Below the pieces are notes generated by a model. The model was not told where the DNA came from. It made no database searches and saw only the letters and a list, made by a program, of their open reading frames with translations. 31,859 nt of DNA, taken from contig CAIPVK010000149.1 in assembly GCA_903868455.1 (NCBI GenBank), positions 1-31,859 of the forward strand, read 5' to 3'. Origin of the DNA: an uncultured Opitutia bacterium. GTDB taxonomy: Bacteria; Verrucomicrobiota; Verrucomicrobiia; Opitutales; UBA953. Shown here piece after piece: positions 1-7,456 of this stretch; the first letter of the stretch is position 1, and each line of letters starts with the position of its first letter. The position numbers and the translations under genes were made by a program.

Positions 1-32
1 GCATCCGCCGCGAGATCGGCGAGGTCGCATGA
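1..32 (+). CDS. C-terminal end of an unidentified upstream gene (partial)
   Basis: An open frame entering from the left edge ends IRREIGEVA and stops with TGA at 30-32. That stop overlaps the ispD start in an ATGA junction, the same coupling seen between many genes here, so this is probably the last codons of a real gene co-translated with ispD. Nine residues are too few to assign a family. Confidence 0.45.
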   Translation, partial: IRREIGEVA

Positions 33-727
33 GCGCCCAGCCCTTCCGCCTGCTGCTCCTCGCCGCCGGTTCCGGCAAGCGGATGCAGGGCGCGGTGGGC
101 GACAAGGTGCTCGCGCCGCTCGCCGGCGTCCCGGTGGTGCGGCGCTCGCTCGAGGCCTTCGCGGCCGCGGGCGGGCTTGCAGGCGCCTGGGTGACCTATC
201 GCGACGAGGCCCAGCGGGTCCGCCTCGCGGCGGCGCTCGCCGGACTCCCCGTCGCCGGCTGGGTCCAGGGCGGGGCCGAGCGCCAGGACTCCGTCCTTGC
301 CGGCCTGGAGGCCGTCGGCGCCGAGGGCTTGGTGGCGATCCACGACGCGGCGCGCCCGCTCGTCAGCCCCGCCTCCATCCGCAAGGTCGTCGCGCGCGCG
401 GCCGAGACCGGCGGCGCCATCCTCGCCACGCGCAGCGCGGACACCGTCAAGATCGCCCGGACGGACGGCGCCGCGATCGCGGACTCCCCCGACCGCGCGC
501 TCGTCTGGCTCGCGGAGACGCCCCAGGTCTTCCGCGCGGCCGACATCCTGGCCGCGCATCGCAAGGCGCGCGCCGCGGGCATCCGCGCGACGGACGACGC
601 CTCGGTGATGGGCGCGGCGGGCGGCGAGGTGGCCTTGGTCGAGGGCGACGGCCCCAATCCCAAGATCACGCGCGCGAGCGACCTCGCCCTGGCGGCGGCG
701 CTGCTTGCCGGACGGGGCGCCGAGTGA
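29..727 (+). CDS. ispD: 2-C-methyl-D-erythritol 4-phosphate cytidylyltransferase
   Basis: IspD joins CTP and 2-C-methyl-D-erythritol 4-phosphate into CDP-methylerythritol, step three of the cytosolic MEP route to isoprenoids, which would also supply the menaquinone side chain. The 232-residue product has the family length. The N-terminal nucleotide loop LAAGSGKRM is at residues 11-19, HDAARPL near 105-111, TPQVF near 164-168, TDDAS near 188-192 and the late GDGPNPKIT segment near 217-225; these are the conserved blocks of the family. The ATG at 29 overlaps the previous stop (ATGA), which supports this start. It runs convergently into the next gene with a 4-nt gap. No ispF follows, although the two are often adjacent. 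Confidence 0.96.
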   Translation: MSAQPFRLLLLAAGSGKRMQGAVGDKVLAPLAGVPVVRRSLEAFAAAGGLAGAWVTYRDEAQRVRLAAALAGLPVAGWVQGGAERQDSVLAGLEAVGAEGLVAIHDAARPLVSPASIRKVVARAAETGGAILATRSADTVKIARTDGAAIADSPDRALVWLAETPQVFRAADILAAHRKARAAGIRATDDASVMGAAGGEVALVEGDGPNPKITRASDLALAAALLAGRGAE

Positions 728-731
728 GCCC

Positions 732-1217
732 TCAGTAACCGCGCTTCTGGAACTCCGCCTCGAGGAGCATCTGGAACTGGCGGATGTCCTCGTTGCTCGG
801 GCGATAGCCGGGCGTGGCCGGCAGAAGGCCGGGGCGGCCCATCTCGTCGACATACCAATCCGCGACCTGGGCGTCGGAGAAGGTGACCTTGCCGCTGATG
901 ACGGCGCCGGGCCGGGCGAGGGTGTCGACGGTCACGCTGACCTTGGCGGCGCCGGGGGCCGCGGGCTCGGCCAGGGAATCGGCGGCAGGCGCCTCCGCCG
1001 GGGCCTCGGCGACGGCCTCGGGCAGGGGCTCGGCGGGCTTGGGCTCGGGCTTGTCGACGAGGGTGGCGCCGAGGTCGTCGACCAGGAAACGGACGTCCAT
1101 GTAGGTCATCGAGATCCCGAAGTCGGCGGCCAGGCGGGACTGCACCTCGGCGAGCGAGGCGCCGTCGGCGACCCAGCGGGCGACCTGCTGGAGCTGCTCG
1201 GGAGTGGGCTTGGACAT
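732..1217 (-). CDS. Conserved hypothetical protein, helical N-terminus and compact C-terminal domain
   Basis: This is a 161-residue protein of unknown function. The first about 50 residues are charged and predicted helical (TPEQLQQVARWV, then a segment on how a disordered sequence is avoided: AEVQSRLAADFGISMTYMDV), resembling a small helix-turn-helix-like module. A Pro/Glu/Ala linker occupies about residues 52-90. The last about 70 residues hold a separate conserved-looking unit with SGKVTFSDAQVADWYVDEMG and end in RGY. There is no signal peptide or membrane segment, so it is probably cytoplasmic. I recall similar proteins in Opitutaceae but know no function. It is divergent from menB across about 87 bp and convergent with ispD. 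The ATG at 1217 is the only start that keeps the whole helical region. Confidence 0.75.
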   Translation of the reverse strand: MSKPTPEQLQQVARWVADGASLAEVQSRLAADFGISMTYMDVRFLVDDLGATLVDKPEPKPAEPLPEAVAEAPAEAPAADSLAEPAAPGAAKVSVTVDTLARPGAVISGKVTFSDAQVADWYVDEMGRPGLLPATPGYRPSNEDIRQFQMLLEAEFQKRGY

Positions 1218-1262
1218 GCCTCCAGCAAGCCGAAGACGGGCGGTTTTTCAAGCGCAGGCGGT

Positions 1263-2156
1263 CCTTGGCTCGCCTTGCGGGGGATTTCCCCCTCAATGCG
1301 CTCCATGAGCCAAGGCTGGACCAGCGCGGGGACCTACTCGGACATCCTCTACGAGAAGAAGGATGGCGTGGCGCGGGTGACGATCAACCGCCCCCACCGC
1401 CGCAACGCCTTCACCCCGGACACCGTCGCCGAGATGATCTCAGCATTTTCCGACGCGCGCGACGACACCTCCGTCGGCGTGGTGCTCCTGCGCGGCGCCA
1501 ACCCGCAGACCGACGGCAAGCACGCCTTCTGCTCCGGCGGCGACCAGCGCATCCGAGGCGACCAGGCCGGCGGCTACGTGGGCAAGGACGGCGTACCTCG
1601 GCTCAACGTCCTCGACCTCCAGCGCCTCATCCGCTCGATGCCCAAGGTGGTCATCGCCCTCGTTTCGGGCTACGCCATCGGCGGCGGCCACGTCCTGCAC
1701 GTCGTCTGCGACCTCACCATCGCGGCGGAGAACGCCGTGTTCGGGCAGACCGGGCCCCGCGTGGGCAGCTTCGACGGCGGCTTCGGCTCCTCCTACCTCG
1801 CCCGCATCGTCGGCCAGAAGAAGGCCCGCGAGATCTGGTATCTCTGCCGCCAGTACGACGCCAGGCAGGCGCTCGACATGGGCCTCGTCAACGCCGTCGT
1901 CCCGGTCGACCGGCTCGACGCCGAGGGCGAGCAGTGGGCGTCGGAGATCCTGCGCCACAGCCCCCTCGCCATCCGCTGCCTGAAGTCCGCCTTCAACGCC
2001 GAGCTCGACGGCCAGGCCGGCATCCAGGAGCTCGCCGGCAACGCCACCCTGCTCTACTACCTCACCCAGCAGGGCGAGGAAGGCCATCGCGCCTATGTCG
2101 AGAAGCGCGCCCCGGATTTCAGGAAATACCCGTGGTTGCCCTGAGGCGAGCCAAGG
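1263..2156. repeat. 13-bp perfect inverted repeat bracketing menB
   Basis: CCTTGGCTCGCCT at 1263-1275 and its exact reverse complement AGGCGAGCCAAGG at 2144-2156 lie immediately outside, and just touching the stop of, the menB coding region. Both arms were read directly from the sequence; their meaning is unknown. Confidence 0.8.
1305..2144 (+). CDS. menB: 1,4-dihydroxy-2-naphthoyl-CoA synthase (naphthoate synthase)
   Basis: MenB is a crotonase-fold enzyme that closes the second ring of o-succinylbenzoyl-CoA to give 1,4-dihydroxy-2-naphthoyl-CoA, a cytosolic step of menaquinone synthesis. The 279-residue product shows CSGGDQ near residues 76-81, GYAIGGGH near 121-128 (oxyanion-hole region), QTGPRVGSFDGG from about 148 and the MenB-type C-terminus EKRAPDFRKYPWLP. 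This tail and the SSYLARIVGQKKAREIWYLC segment separate MenB from general enoyl-CoA hydratases. An alternative ATG at 1296 would add three residues; it sits just after a GGGGG-ATTT-CCCCC hairpin (1279-1292), so I prefer 1305. No other men genes lie in the window. Confidence 0.95.
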   Translation: MSQGWTSAGTYSDILYEKKDGVARVTINRPHRRNAFTPDTVAEMISAFSDARDDTSVGVVLLRGANPQTDGKHAFCSGGDQRIRGDQAGGYVGKDGVPRLNVLDLQRLIRSMPKVVIALVSGYAIGGGHVLHVVCDLTIAAENAVFGQTGPRVGSFDGGFGSSYLARIVGQKKAREIWYLCRQYDARQALDMGLVNAVVPVDRLDAEGEQWASEILRHSPLAIRCLKSAFNAELDGQAGIQELAGNATLLYYLTQQGEEGHRAYVEKRAPDFRKYPWLP

Positions 2157-2163
2157 GGAGCAA

Positions 2164-2390
2164 GGGATGAAATGATGAAGGGATGAAGGATTTGGCGACC
2201 CAGACGCTGGATGTTCGGAACCGAAACCCAACCTCTCCCTTTCTTACCCGCACTGAAACACAACGCACCCCCCTGCGACTCAGCTTCCACAGGTGGCTTC
2301 ATCATTCATCCCCCAATCCTTCATCATTTCATCCCTTCATCATTTCATCCCTTCATCTCTTAATCCCTTCATCTCTTCATCGCCCCCATC
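2164..2390. repeat. Repeat locus A: low-complexity GGGATGAA inverted repeat
   Basis: The left arm, 2164-2192, is built from GGGATGAA and ATGATGAA units. The right arm, 2315-2351 and onward to about 2383, is made of the reverse-complement units (CCTTCATC, ATTTCATC). A 19-bp block is perfectly inverted (2164-2182 against 2333-2351). The whole 29-nt left arm matches the right arm apart from one missing 8-nt unit, which suggests slippage. The 120-nt middle is non-repetitive and has the small palindrome TTCGGAACCGAA at about 2215-2226. It lies between menB and the methyltransferase gene, the whole gap being about 286 bp. No protein is proposed here, although one frame stays open through the right arm. 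Confidence 0.85.
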
Positions 2391-2430
2391 CCTATTGTCC
2401 TCACCCCGTTTCCTCATACCCCCCCGAACC

Positions 2431-2991
2431 GTGCATCTCACCCATTCCGCCCATGCCCTCGCGGCCGAGGTCATCAGACCCGGCGGCAAGGTCGTCGACG
2501 CGACGGCGGGCAACGGGCACGACACCCTCTTCCTCGCCCAGGCCGTGGGCGACCGCGGCAAGGTCCTCGCCCTCGACATCCAGCCGCTCGCGATCGAGAC
2601 CACGCGCGCCCGCCTCAGCGAGGCCCATCTCGAGGCCCGCGCCGACTTGCGCGTGGCCGACCACGCCGCGCTGGCCGAGCTGGCGGCGGGCTGGGAGGGT
2701 CAGGTCGACTGCGTGATGCTCAACCTCGGCTACCTGCCGGGCGCCGACCGCACCCTCGTCACCCGTCCGGTCACCACCGGCAAGGCCCTCCACGCCGCGC
2801 TCGGGCTGCTGCGCGTCGGCGGGCGGATCGTCTGCGCCGTCTACACCGGACATCCGGGCGGCGAGGACGAGTCCGACTTGGTCGACGCCTTCGGGTTTTC
2901 CTGCGAGGAGGCCGGCCACGACGTCCGCCGCCTCGGGCGCGAGCCGCGGAGCGGCAAGCCTTGGCTCCTCGTCGTCACCCGCGCCCCATGA
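2431..2991 (+). CDS. Class I SAM-dependent methyltransferase, MnmM/YtqB-like
   Basis: This resembles the YtqB/MnmM family, whose studied members methylate the aminomethyl group of 5-aminomethyl-2-thiouridine at tRNA position 34. The 186-residue product has the SAM-binding motif VDATAGNGHDTLFLA near residues 20-34, the acidic ribose-binding position in ALDIQ, and the family motif LNLGYLPG near 97-104. A GTG start at 2431 gives VHLTHSAHALAAE, which aligns with the usual family N-terminus (a short helix ending in a His-rich segment). Longer starts would run through the TTCATC repeat and are rejected. The stop overlaps the next gene's ATG, so the two are probably co-translated. The tRNA substrate is inferred from family, not shown. 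Confidence 0.85.
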   Translation: MHLTHSAHALAAEVIRPGGKVVDATAGNGHDTLFLAQAVGDRGKVLALDIQPLAIETTRARLSEAHLEARADLRVADHAALAELAAGWEGQVDCVMLNLGYLPGADRTLVTRPVTTGKALHAALGLLRVGGRIVCAVYTGHPGGEDESDLVDAFGFSCEEAGHDVRRLGREPRSGKPWLLVVTRAP

Positions 2992-3887
2992 CCCCCTCCC
3001 GCCCCAAGGTCGTCCTGCTCGGCGGCACCGGCTTCGTCGGCTCCGACCTCGCCGCCTCCCTCCGCCACGACCACGAGGTCGTCCTGCTGCGCTCCCGCGA
3101 CTTCGGCCCGGGCGGCTACGATGTCGCCACCGGATGGATGGACGTCGAGGCGCTGCGGGGCGCCGACGCGGTCGTCAACCTGGCCGGCTCCGGCATCGCC
3201 GTGCGCTGGACCGCGCGCGCGAGGGAGGAGATCCGCTCCAGCCGCGCGGACACGACCCGCCTGCTCGTCGACACCCTGCGCCGCGCGGGCATCCGCCCCC
3301 GGGTGCTCGTCTCCATGTCGGGGATCAACCGCTACGCGGCGCACGCCGAGGCGCCGCTCGATGAGTCGGCGCCGCTCGACGACTCGACCTTCCTCGGCGG
3401 CGTCTGCCGCGACTGGGAGGCGCCCCTCGCCGACCTGCCCTCCCCCACGCGCGTCGTCATCCTCCGCACGGGCGTCGTCATCGGTCCCGGCGGCGCCCTC
3501 GCCAAGATGCTCCCCGTCTTCCGGCTCGGGCTCGGCGGCCGCCTCGGCGACGGTCGCCAGTGGATGGGCTGGATCGGGCTCCACGACCTGACCCGCCTCA
3601 TCCGGCGCTGCCTCGCCCCGGTCGGCCCCTCCGGGGTGGTCAACGCCGTCGGCCCCGCCCCGGTGACCAACGCCGAGTTCACCGCCGCCCTCGGGCGCGC
3701 CCTGGGGCGCCCGGCCTTCCTACCGGCACCCGCCTGGGCCCTCCGGCTGGCCATGGGCAGGATGGCCGACGAGACCCTGCTCGCGAGCCGCCGTGCGGTG
3801 CCGGGAGCGGCGGCCGGCTTCGGCTTCGCCTTCCATGAATCGGCCGACATCGCCGCGGCCCTGGCGGCGGCGCTCCGGCGGTCCTGA
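2988..3887 (+). CDS. TIGR01777-family NAD-dependent epimerase/SDR-like protein (YfcH type)
   Basis: A 299-residue atypical short-chain dehydrogenase/epimerase. The Rossmann loop GGTGFVG is at residues 12-18, NLAGSGIAVRW near 64-74, SMSGINRY near 109-116 and the TIGR01777 signature WMGWIGLHDLTRLI near 190-203. A C-terminal domain like the family's DUF1731 region (PAFLPAPAWALRLAMG) follows. E. coli YfcH is the reference member; the physiological substrate is not established. The ATG at 2988 overlaps the upstream TGA (ATGA). No signal peptide is present, so it is cytosolic. Assignment to the family is firm; any function beyond nucleotide binding is open. Confidence 0.9.
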   Translation: MTPSRPKVVLLGGTGFVGSDLAASLRHDHEVVLLRSRDFGPGGYDVATGWMDVEALRGADAVVNLAGSGIAVRWTARAREEIRSSRADTTRLLVDTLRRAGIRPRVLVSMSGINRYAAHAEAPLDESAPLDDSTFLGGVCRDWEAPLADLPSPTRVVILRTGVVIGPGGALAKMLPVFRLGLGGRLGDGRQWMGWIGLHDLTRLIRRCLAPVGPSGVVNAVGPAPVTNAEFTAALGRALGRPAFLPAPAWALRLAMGRMADETLLASRRAVPGAAAGFGFAFHESADIAAALAAALRRS

Positions 3888-3935
3888 GGCCGCTTTGGGG
3901 TTGAACGTCCGCGCGCCCGCGGAGAAAGTCGTCCC

Positions 3936-4715
3936 GTGCGCGCCCTTCCCGCCCTGCTCCTCTCCCTTGTCCTCGTCGGCTGCGACAATTCCGGCGTCGG
4001 GGGCGAGGGGCCCGAGATCGAGCATCCCGATTTCCGCCAAGGCCAGGCGCTGCTCCAGCAGGGCGACAACCGCCGCGCGCTCGAGTCCTTCCTCAAGGTG
4101 GTCGACGCGCGCAAGGACGCCGCCGAGGCCCACCTTGAGATCGGCCGCATCTACCTCGAGCTGCGCGAGCCCCTGCCCGCCATCTACCACTTCAAGCAGA
4201 GCCAGCGCCTGAAGCCCCGCCCCGAGCGCGCGAGCTCCATCGCCCAGCTCATCCGCACGGCCGAGAAGGCCTACATGCAGTCCATTCCCGGCCAACCCTT
4301 CGACCCCGAGGGCGGTCCCGTCAATCTCGACGCCTCGGCGCGCATCACCCAGCTCCAGGCCGAGAACAGCCGGCTCAAGCGCGAGCTGGAGGAGCTCTAC
4401 CGCCAGGGTCGCGGCACGCCTCCCGCCACGCCGCCCGGCGGCGGCGTCCCGGCCCCCGCGCCCAACTTCGGCTTCGGAACCGCCCCCGTCGTCGGCGCCT
4501 CGCCCGCCCCGACCACGCCCCCCTCGGCGACCCGCGGGCCGCTGCCCCCGGGCGCCCGCCAGCACACCGTCGTGAGCGGCGACACCTTGGCCAGCCTCTC
4601 GCGCCGCTACTACGGCACGGCCAACCGCTGGCAGGAGATCCAGCGCGCGAACGCCGCCGTGCTCAACGGGGGGACCTCGCTGCGCCTGGGCATGGTGCTC
4701 GTCATCCCCCAGTGA
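3936..4715 (+). CDS. TPR/coiled-coil lipoprotein with C-terminal LysM domain
   Basis: A 259-residue predicted lipoprotein. A hydrophobic leader ends in the lipobox LVGC with Cys16, so it should be lipid-anchored in the envelope. Residues about 30-100 form TPR-like helical repeats (QGQALLQQGDNRRALESF; AHLEIGRIYLE). A short coiled coil (QLQAENSRLKRELEEL) covers about 139-154, a Pro/Ala/Gly-rich linker 160-205, and a LysM module about 209-258 (HTVVSGDTLASLSRRYYG through MVLVIPQ). LysM suggests peptidoglycan binding. The GTG at 3936 is preceded by GGAGAAAG, a good ribosome-binding site, and starts the signal sequence. It is 4 nt from recF, so the two are likely co-transcribed although functionally unrelated. 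Confidence 0.85.
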   Translation: MRALPALLLSLVLVGCDNSGVGGEGPEIEHPDFRQGQALLQQGDNRRALESFLKVVDARKDAAEAHLEIGRIYLELREPLPAIYHFKQSQRLKPRPERASSIAQLIRTAEKAYMQSIPGQPFDPEGGPVNLDASARITQLQAENSRLKRELEELYRQGRGTPPATPPGGGVPAPAPNFGFGTAPVVGASPAPTTPPSATRGPLPPGARQHTVVSGDTLASLSRRYYGTANRWQEIQRANAAVLNGGTSLRLGMVLVIPQ

Positions 4716-4719
4716 GCCG

Positions 4720-5784
4720 ATGCGGCTGACCCGCGTCCGAGCCGCGGATTTCCGCAACCTCGCCTTCGCGGACGTCGACCTCGACGCGCCGCGCGTCTTC
4801 CTCGTCGGGGCCAACGGCCAGGGAAAGACCAATCTGATCGAGGCCGCCGGGCTCGTCACCGCCCTGCGCTCCTTCCGAGTCGCGGAGATCGCGCCGCTCG
4901 TGCGCCTCGGCGCGCCGGAGGCGCGGGTGCGCGTCGACGCCGTGCTCGCCGACGGCCACGCGAGCCACGTCGAGATCACCCTGGCGAAGGGACGGCGCCG
5001 GGCGGTGCTGGACGGCGCGACGCCCGTCGGCGCCGGCGAGCTCCTCGCGCGCTTCCCCACCGTGGCCTTCTGCTCCGAGGACCTGCGGCTCGTGCGCGGC
5101 TCCCCGGGCAACCGCCGACGCTGGCTCGACCAGGCCCTCTGCGGCACCGACGCGGGCTACCTGGCGGCGCTTCGCGCCTACGCCAAGGCGATCGAGTCGC
5201 GCAACGCCCTGCTCCGCTCGGGGCGCGCCCCCGACGACGAGCTCGAGGCGCTCGAGCGCGCGATGCTGCCGGCGGCGGCGACCCTCGGCGCATCCCGCGC
5301 CGCGGCCTTGGCCGAGATGGCGCCGGAGGTCGCGGCGCTCTGCGCCCGCGCCGGCTTCCCGGGCCTGGTCGCGATGACCCTCCAGCCCGACACCGCCCCC
5401 GACGCGCTCGCCGAGACCTGGCGCGAGGGGCGCGCCGCCGACCGCGTCACCGAGACGACGCGGCGGGGGCCGCACAAGGACGACTTCGCGCTGACGTTCC
5501 GCGAGGGGCCCGCGGCGGACTACGCCTCGGAGGGCCAGCAACGTCTCCTCGCGCTCGCCCTTTGCCTCGCCCAGCTCCGCCGTGCCGGACGCCGCGCGGG
5601 CACGCCGCCGGTCATCCTGGCCGACGACGTCCTCGGCGAGCTCGACGAGGAACGCCGGCGGGCCTTTTGGAACGCGGTCGGCGACGAGCACCAGATCCTC
5701 GCCACCGGCACCGCGCTGCCCGACACCGGCGCGTGGAGGGTTTATCGCGTGGAGGAAGGGGCTTATCGGCCTCTAGGGGAATAG
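4720..5784 (+). CDS. recF: DNA replication and repair protein RecF
   Basis: RecF is an SMC-like ATPase that helps load RecA at gaps via RecFOR. The 354-residue product has the Walker A loop GANGQGKT at residues 30-37, the ABC-type signature SEGQQRLLALAL near 269-280 and the Walker B/D-loop VILADDVLGELD near 299-310, in family order and at family length. It is not next to dnaA, dnaN or gyrB here, unlike the classical arrangement. The stop TAG (5782-5784) lies inside the first GGGG repeats of locus B, so the last codons (LGE) are repeat-derived. Confidence 0.95.
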   Translation: MRLTRVRAADFRNLAFADVDLDAPRVFLVGANGQGKTNLIEAAGLVTALRSFRVAEIAPLVRLGAPEARVRVDAVLADGHASHVEITLAKGRRRAVLDGATPVGAGELLARFPTVAFCSEDLRLVRGSPGNRRRWLDQALCGTDAGYLAALRAYAKAIESRNALLRSGRAPDDELEALERAMLPAAATLGASRAAALAEMAPEVAALCARAGFPGLVAMTLQPDTAPDALAETWREGRAADRVTETTRRGPHKDDFALTFREGPAADYASEGQQRLLALALCLAQLRRAGRRAGTPPVILADDVLGELDEERRRAFWNAVGDEHQILATGTALPDTGAWRVYRVEEGAYRPLGE

Positions 5785-6175
5785 GGGACTAGGGGTATCG
5801 GGGACTAGGTGAGGTAGGGGCGCCTCGCCGAGGCGACCGCGGCACGGGTGAAGTCGTGGATAACGAGGAAGACGAAGATGACTAGGATGACGAGGAACCC
5901 GCCCCGGGGCCGCAGGCCCCTCCTCCCCATCCTCCGCCTCGTCCGCCTCCTCGTCATCCTCGTCATCCCCACCCCATCCCCCTCCCCATCCTCCGTATCC
6001 TCCGCCTCCTCGTAATCGTCGTCCTCCTCCGCCTCCTCGTCATCCTCCGTATCCTCCGCCTCCTCGTAATCGTCGTCCTCCTCCGCCTCCTCGTCATCCC
6101 CTCCCCTTTCCCACCCCCTTTCCCCTTGCCTCAGTCCCCATTCCCCTTGCCTCCGCCCCCCCTCTCCCTTTGCTA
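5773..6175. repeat. Repeat locus B: nested purine/pyrimidine inverted repeat with 54-bp duplication
   Basis: This 397-bp gap between recF and secG holds no convincing gene. From the left it contains G4 runs spaced by four bases (5776-5803: GGGG-AATA-GGGG-ACTA-GGGG-TATC-GGGG), the palindrome CGCCTCGCCGAGGCG (5821-5835), a purine arm of GATGAC/GAGGAA units (about 5857-5898), a GC hairpin GGGGCC-GCA-GGCCCC (5906-5920), and a long pyrimidine arm of CCTCGTCATC-type units. The outer right end is C-rich (about 6095-6170) and mirrors the G-rich left end. The left purine arm pairs with CCTCGTCATCCTCGTCATC-like sequence near 5949-5967 with one mismatch over about 19-22 nt. Confidence 0.85.
5987..6094 (+). 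repeat. Two identical tandem copies of a 54-bp pyrimidine-rich unit
   Basis: Copies at 5987-6040 and 6041-6094 are identical base for base, beginning CATCCTCCGTATCC and ending CCGCCTCCTCGT. Perfect identity in non-coding, otherwise degenerate repeat DNA implies a recent duplication. It lies within the right arm of locus B. Confidence 0.93.
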
Positions 6176-6181
6176 CCTTCC

Positions 6182-6640
6182 ATGTCCGGCTTCCTCGTCT
6201 CCACCGCCATCGTCCTGCTCTTCCTGGTCTGCATCCTGGCCGTCCTCGTGATCCTGATGCAGAAGCCGAGCGCCAACGCCGGCATGGGCGCGGCCCTCGG
6301 CGGCGGCGCCGCGGAATCCGTCTTCGGGGGCGAATCGGCCAATGTCCTGACCAAGTTCACCTCCTTCCTGACCGTCCTGCTCTTCCTCCTGAGCCTCGGG
6401 CTCTACCTGGCCTTCGTCGCCGGGGAGAAGCGCGAGACCTCCGCCCTTGACGCCCTGGCCAAGCCCGCCGCCGGCGAGGCTCCCGCTCCCGTTCCCGTGG
6501 TCACCCCCACGCCCGAGGTGAAGCCCGCCGCCCCCGCCAAGTCGGAGGCCGCTCCCGCGCCCGCCGCCCCGGCTCCCGTCGCCCCCGCTCCCACGCCCGC
6601 CCCGGCTGCGACGCCCGCTCCCGCCCCCGCCGCCAAGTGA
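6182..6640 (+). CDS. secG: Preprotein translocase subunit SecG
   Basis: SecG is the small auxiliary membrane subunit of the SecYEG channel. The 152-residue product has two membrane segments (about residues 3-27 and 58-80) joined by the family loop LMQKPSANAGMGAALGGGAAESVFGG, quoted here in two parts as LMQKPSANAGMG and ALGGGAAESVFGG, followed by a Pro/Ala-rich tail of about 70 residues. The tail is an extension compared with E. coli SecG (about 110 residues) and is probably disordered on the cytoplasmic or periplasmic face. The ATG at 6182 starts just before the first membrane segment. The stop TGA overlaps the GTG of the next gene (GTGA). Confidence 0.92.
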   Translation: MSGFLVSTAIVLLFLVCILAVLVILMQKPSANAGMGAALGGGAAESVFGGESANVLTKFTSFLTVLLFLLSLGLYLAFVAGEKRETSALDALAKPAAGEAPAPVPVVTPTPEVKPAAPAKSEAAPAPAAPAPVAPAPTPAPAATPAPAPAAK

Positions 6641-7452
6641 GCCTCGCCCGGGCGATCGTCCTTCTCGCAGGACTCGCCCCGGCGCTGGTCCTCGCCCAGG
6701 TCGGTCGCGCGAACGCGCTCCCTTCCCTGCCTCCGGAGGAGGCCGCGAAGGCGCTGGCGGATTTCCGCGCCTCCGGCCTGACGGTGGACCTCGTGGCCAA
6801 GTTCGAGCTGCGCCATCTCCCGCGCGACGAGGACAAGCCCGCGCCCAAGGCCGAGGGCACGCTCTGGATGTCCTGGCGCCACGCCTTCCCCGCCGCGCGG
6901 GTGGATATCGGCGATCGCAGCTTCCTCGTGCTCCGGACCTCCTCCGGCACGCGCGCTTGGATGGCCAACCGCGGCGGCGCCGCCGAGCCCATCCCCGCGG
7001 GCGCGCTGCGTCCCCTGCTGCCCGGCTTCCTCTTCTCGACCGTCGACCTCCAGGCGCCCTTCGCCGACTGGAAGGACACCGCCTACCTCGGCAGCGAGCG
7101 CCGTCGCGGCCGGCCGCTCAACCTCTACCTCGCCAAGCGCCCCGGCCCCTCGGCGGACCTGCCCCCCGCCGTGCGCTTCGGCCTCGACCGCGCCTACCTC
7201 GCCCTCATCGAGGCCGCCGCGCTCGACGAGGCCGGCAAGCCCGTCCGCACGATGCGCGCGGATGACTTCGCGCAGGTCGACGAGGTCTGGATCCTCGGCA
7301 AGGCCTCGGTGACCGACGAACGCAGCCGCGACCGCGACCTGCTCGAGGTGCGCGAGGCCTCGGTCAAGGACCGGCTCCCGGCCTCCCTCTTCGACGCCGC
7401 GACGCTCGGACGTCCGGCGGGCTTCGCGCCGGCCCACCTCAAGCGCCTCTGA
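6637..7452 (+). CDS. Exported LolA-like protein (outer-membrane lipoprotein-sorting protein family)
   Basis: A 271-residue protein with a Sec signal peptide (about residues 1-20, ending LVLA; GTG start). The mature part has alternating beta-strand patterns typical of the LolA/RseB fold: repeated short strands, a GRPLNLYL strand, and a late D-EAGKPVRTM-RADDF segment followed by VDEVWILGKASVTDERSRDRDLLEV. LolA-like proteins bind acyl chains or lipoproteins in the periplasm. No strict catalytic motif exists to test this, so the fold call is moderate. It is translationally coupled to secG (GTGA overlap), an interesting link between secretion and lipoprotein handling. A second start further in would remove the signal peptide and is unlikely. 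Confidence 0.65.
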   Translation: MSLARAIVLLAGLAPALVLAQVGRANALPSLPPEEAAKALADFRASGLTVDLVAKFELRHLPRDEDKPAPKAEGTLWMSWRHAFPAARVDIGDRSFLVLRTSSGTRAWMANRGGAAEPIPAGALRPLLPGFLFSTVDLQAPFADWKDTAYLGSERRRGRPLNLYLAKRPGPSADLPPAVRFGLDRAYLALIEAAALDEAGKPVRTMRADDFAQVDEVWILGKASVTDERSRDRDLLEVREASVKDRLPASLFDAATLGRPAGFAPAHLKRL

Positions 7453-7456
7453 GACG

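Noticed and set aside
2164..2390. CRISPR array suspected from regular short repeats
   Set aside because: Units are 8 nt with no unique spacers, and arms are inverted; no cas genes are near.
2293..2430. Longer N-terminus for the methyltransferase reading through the TTCATC repeat
   Set aside because: The added residues would be repeat-encoded Ile/Ser/His/Pro stretches absent from the family; GTG at 2431 matches the usual start.
5857..6094. GAT/GAC/GAG-type triplets that could encode an acidic Asp/Glu-rich peptide
   Set aside because: No frame with a start and convincing length runs through the arms; the period is not consistently a multiple of three across the locus.
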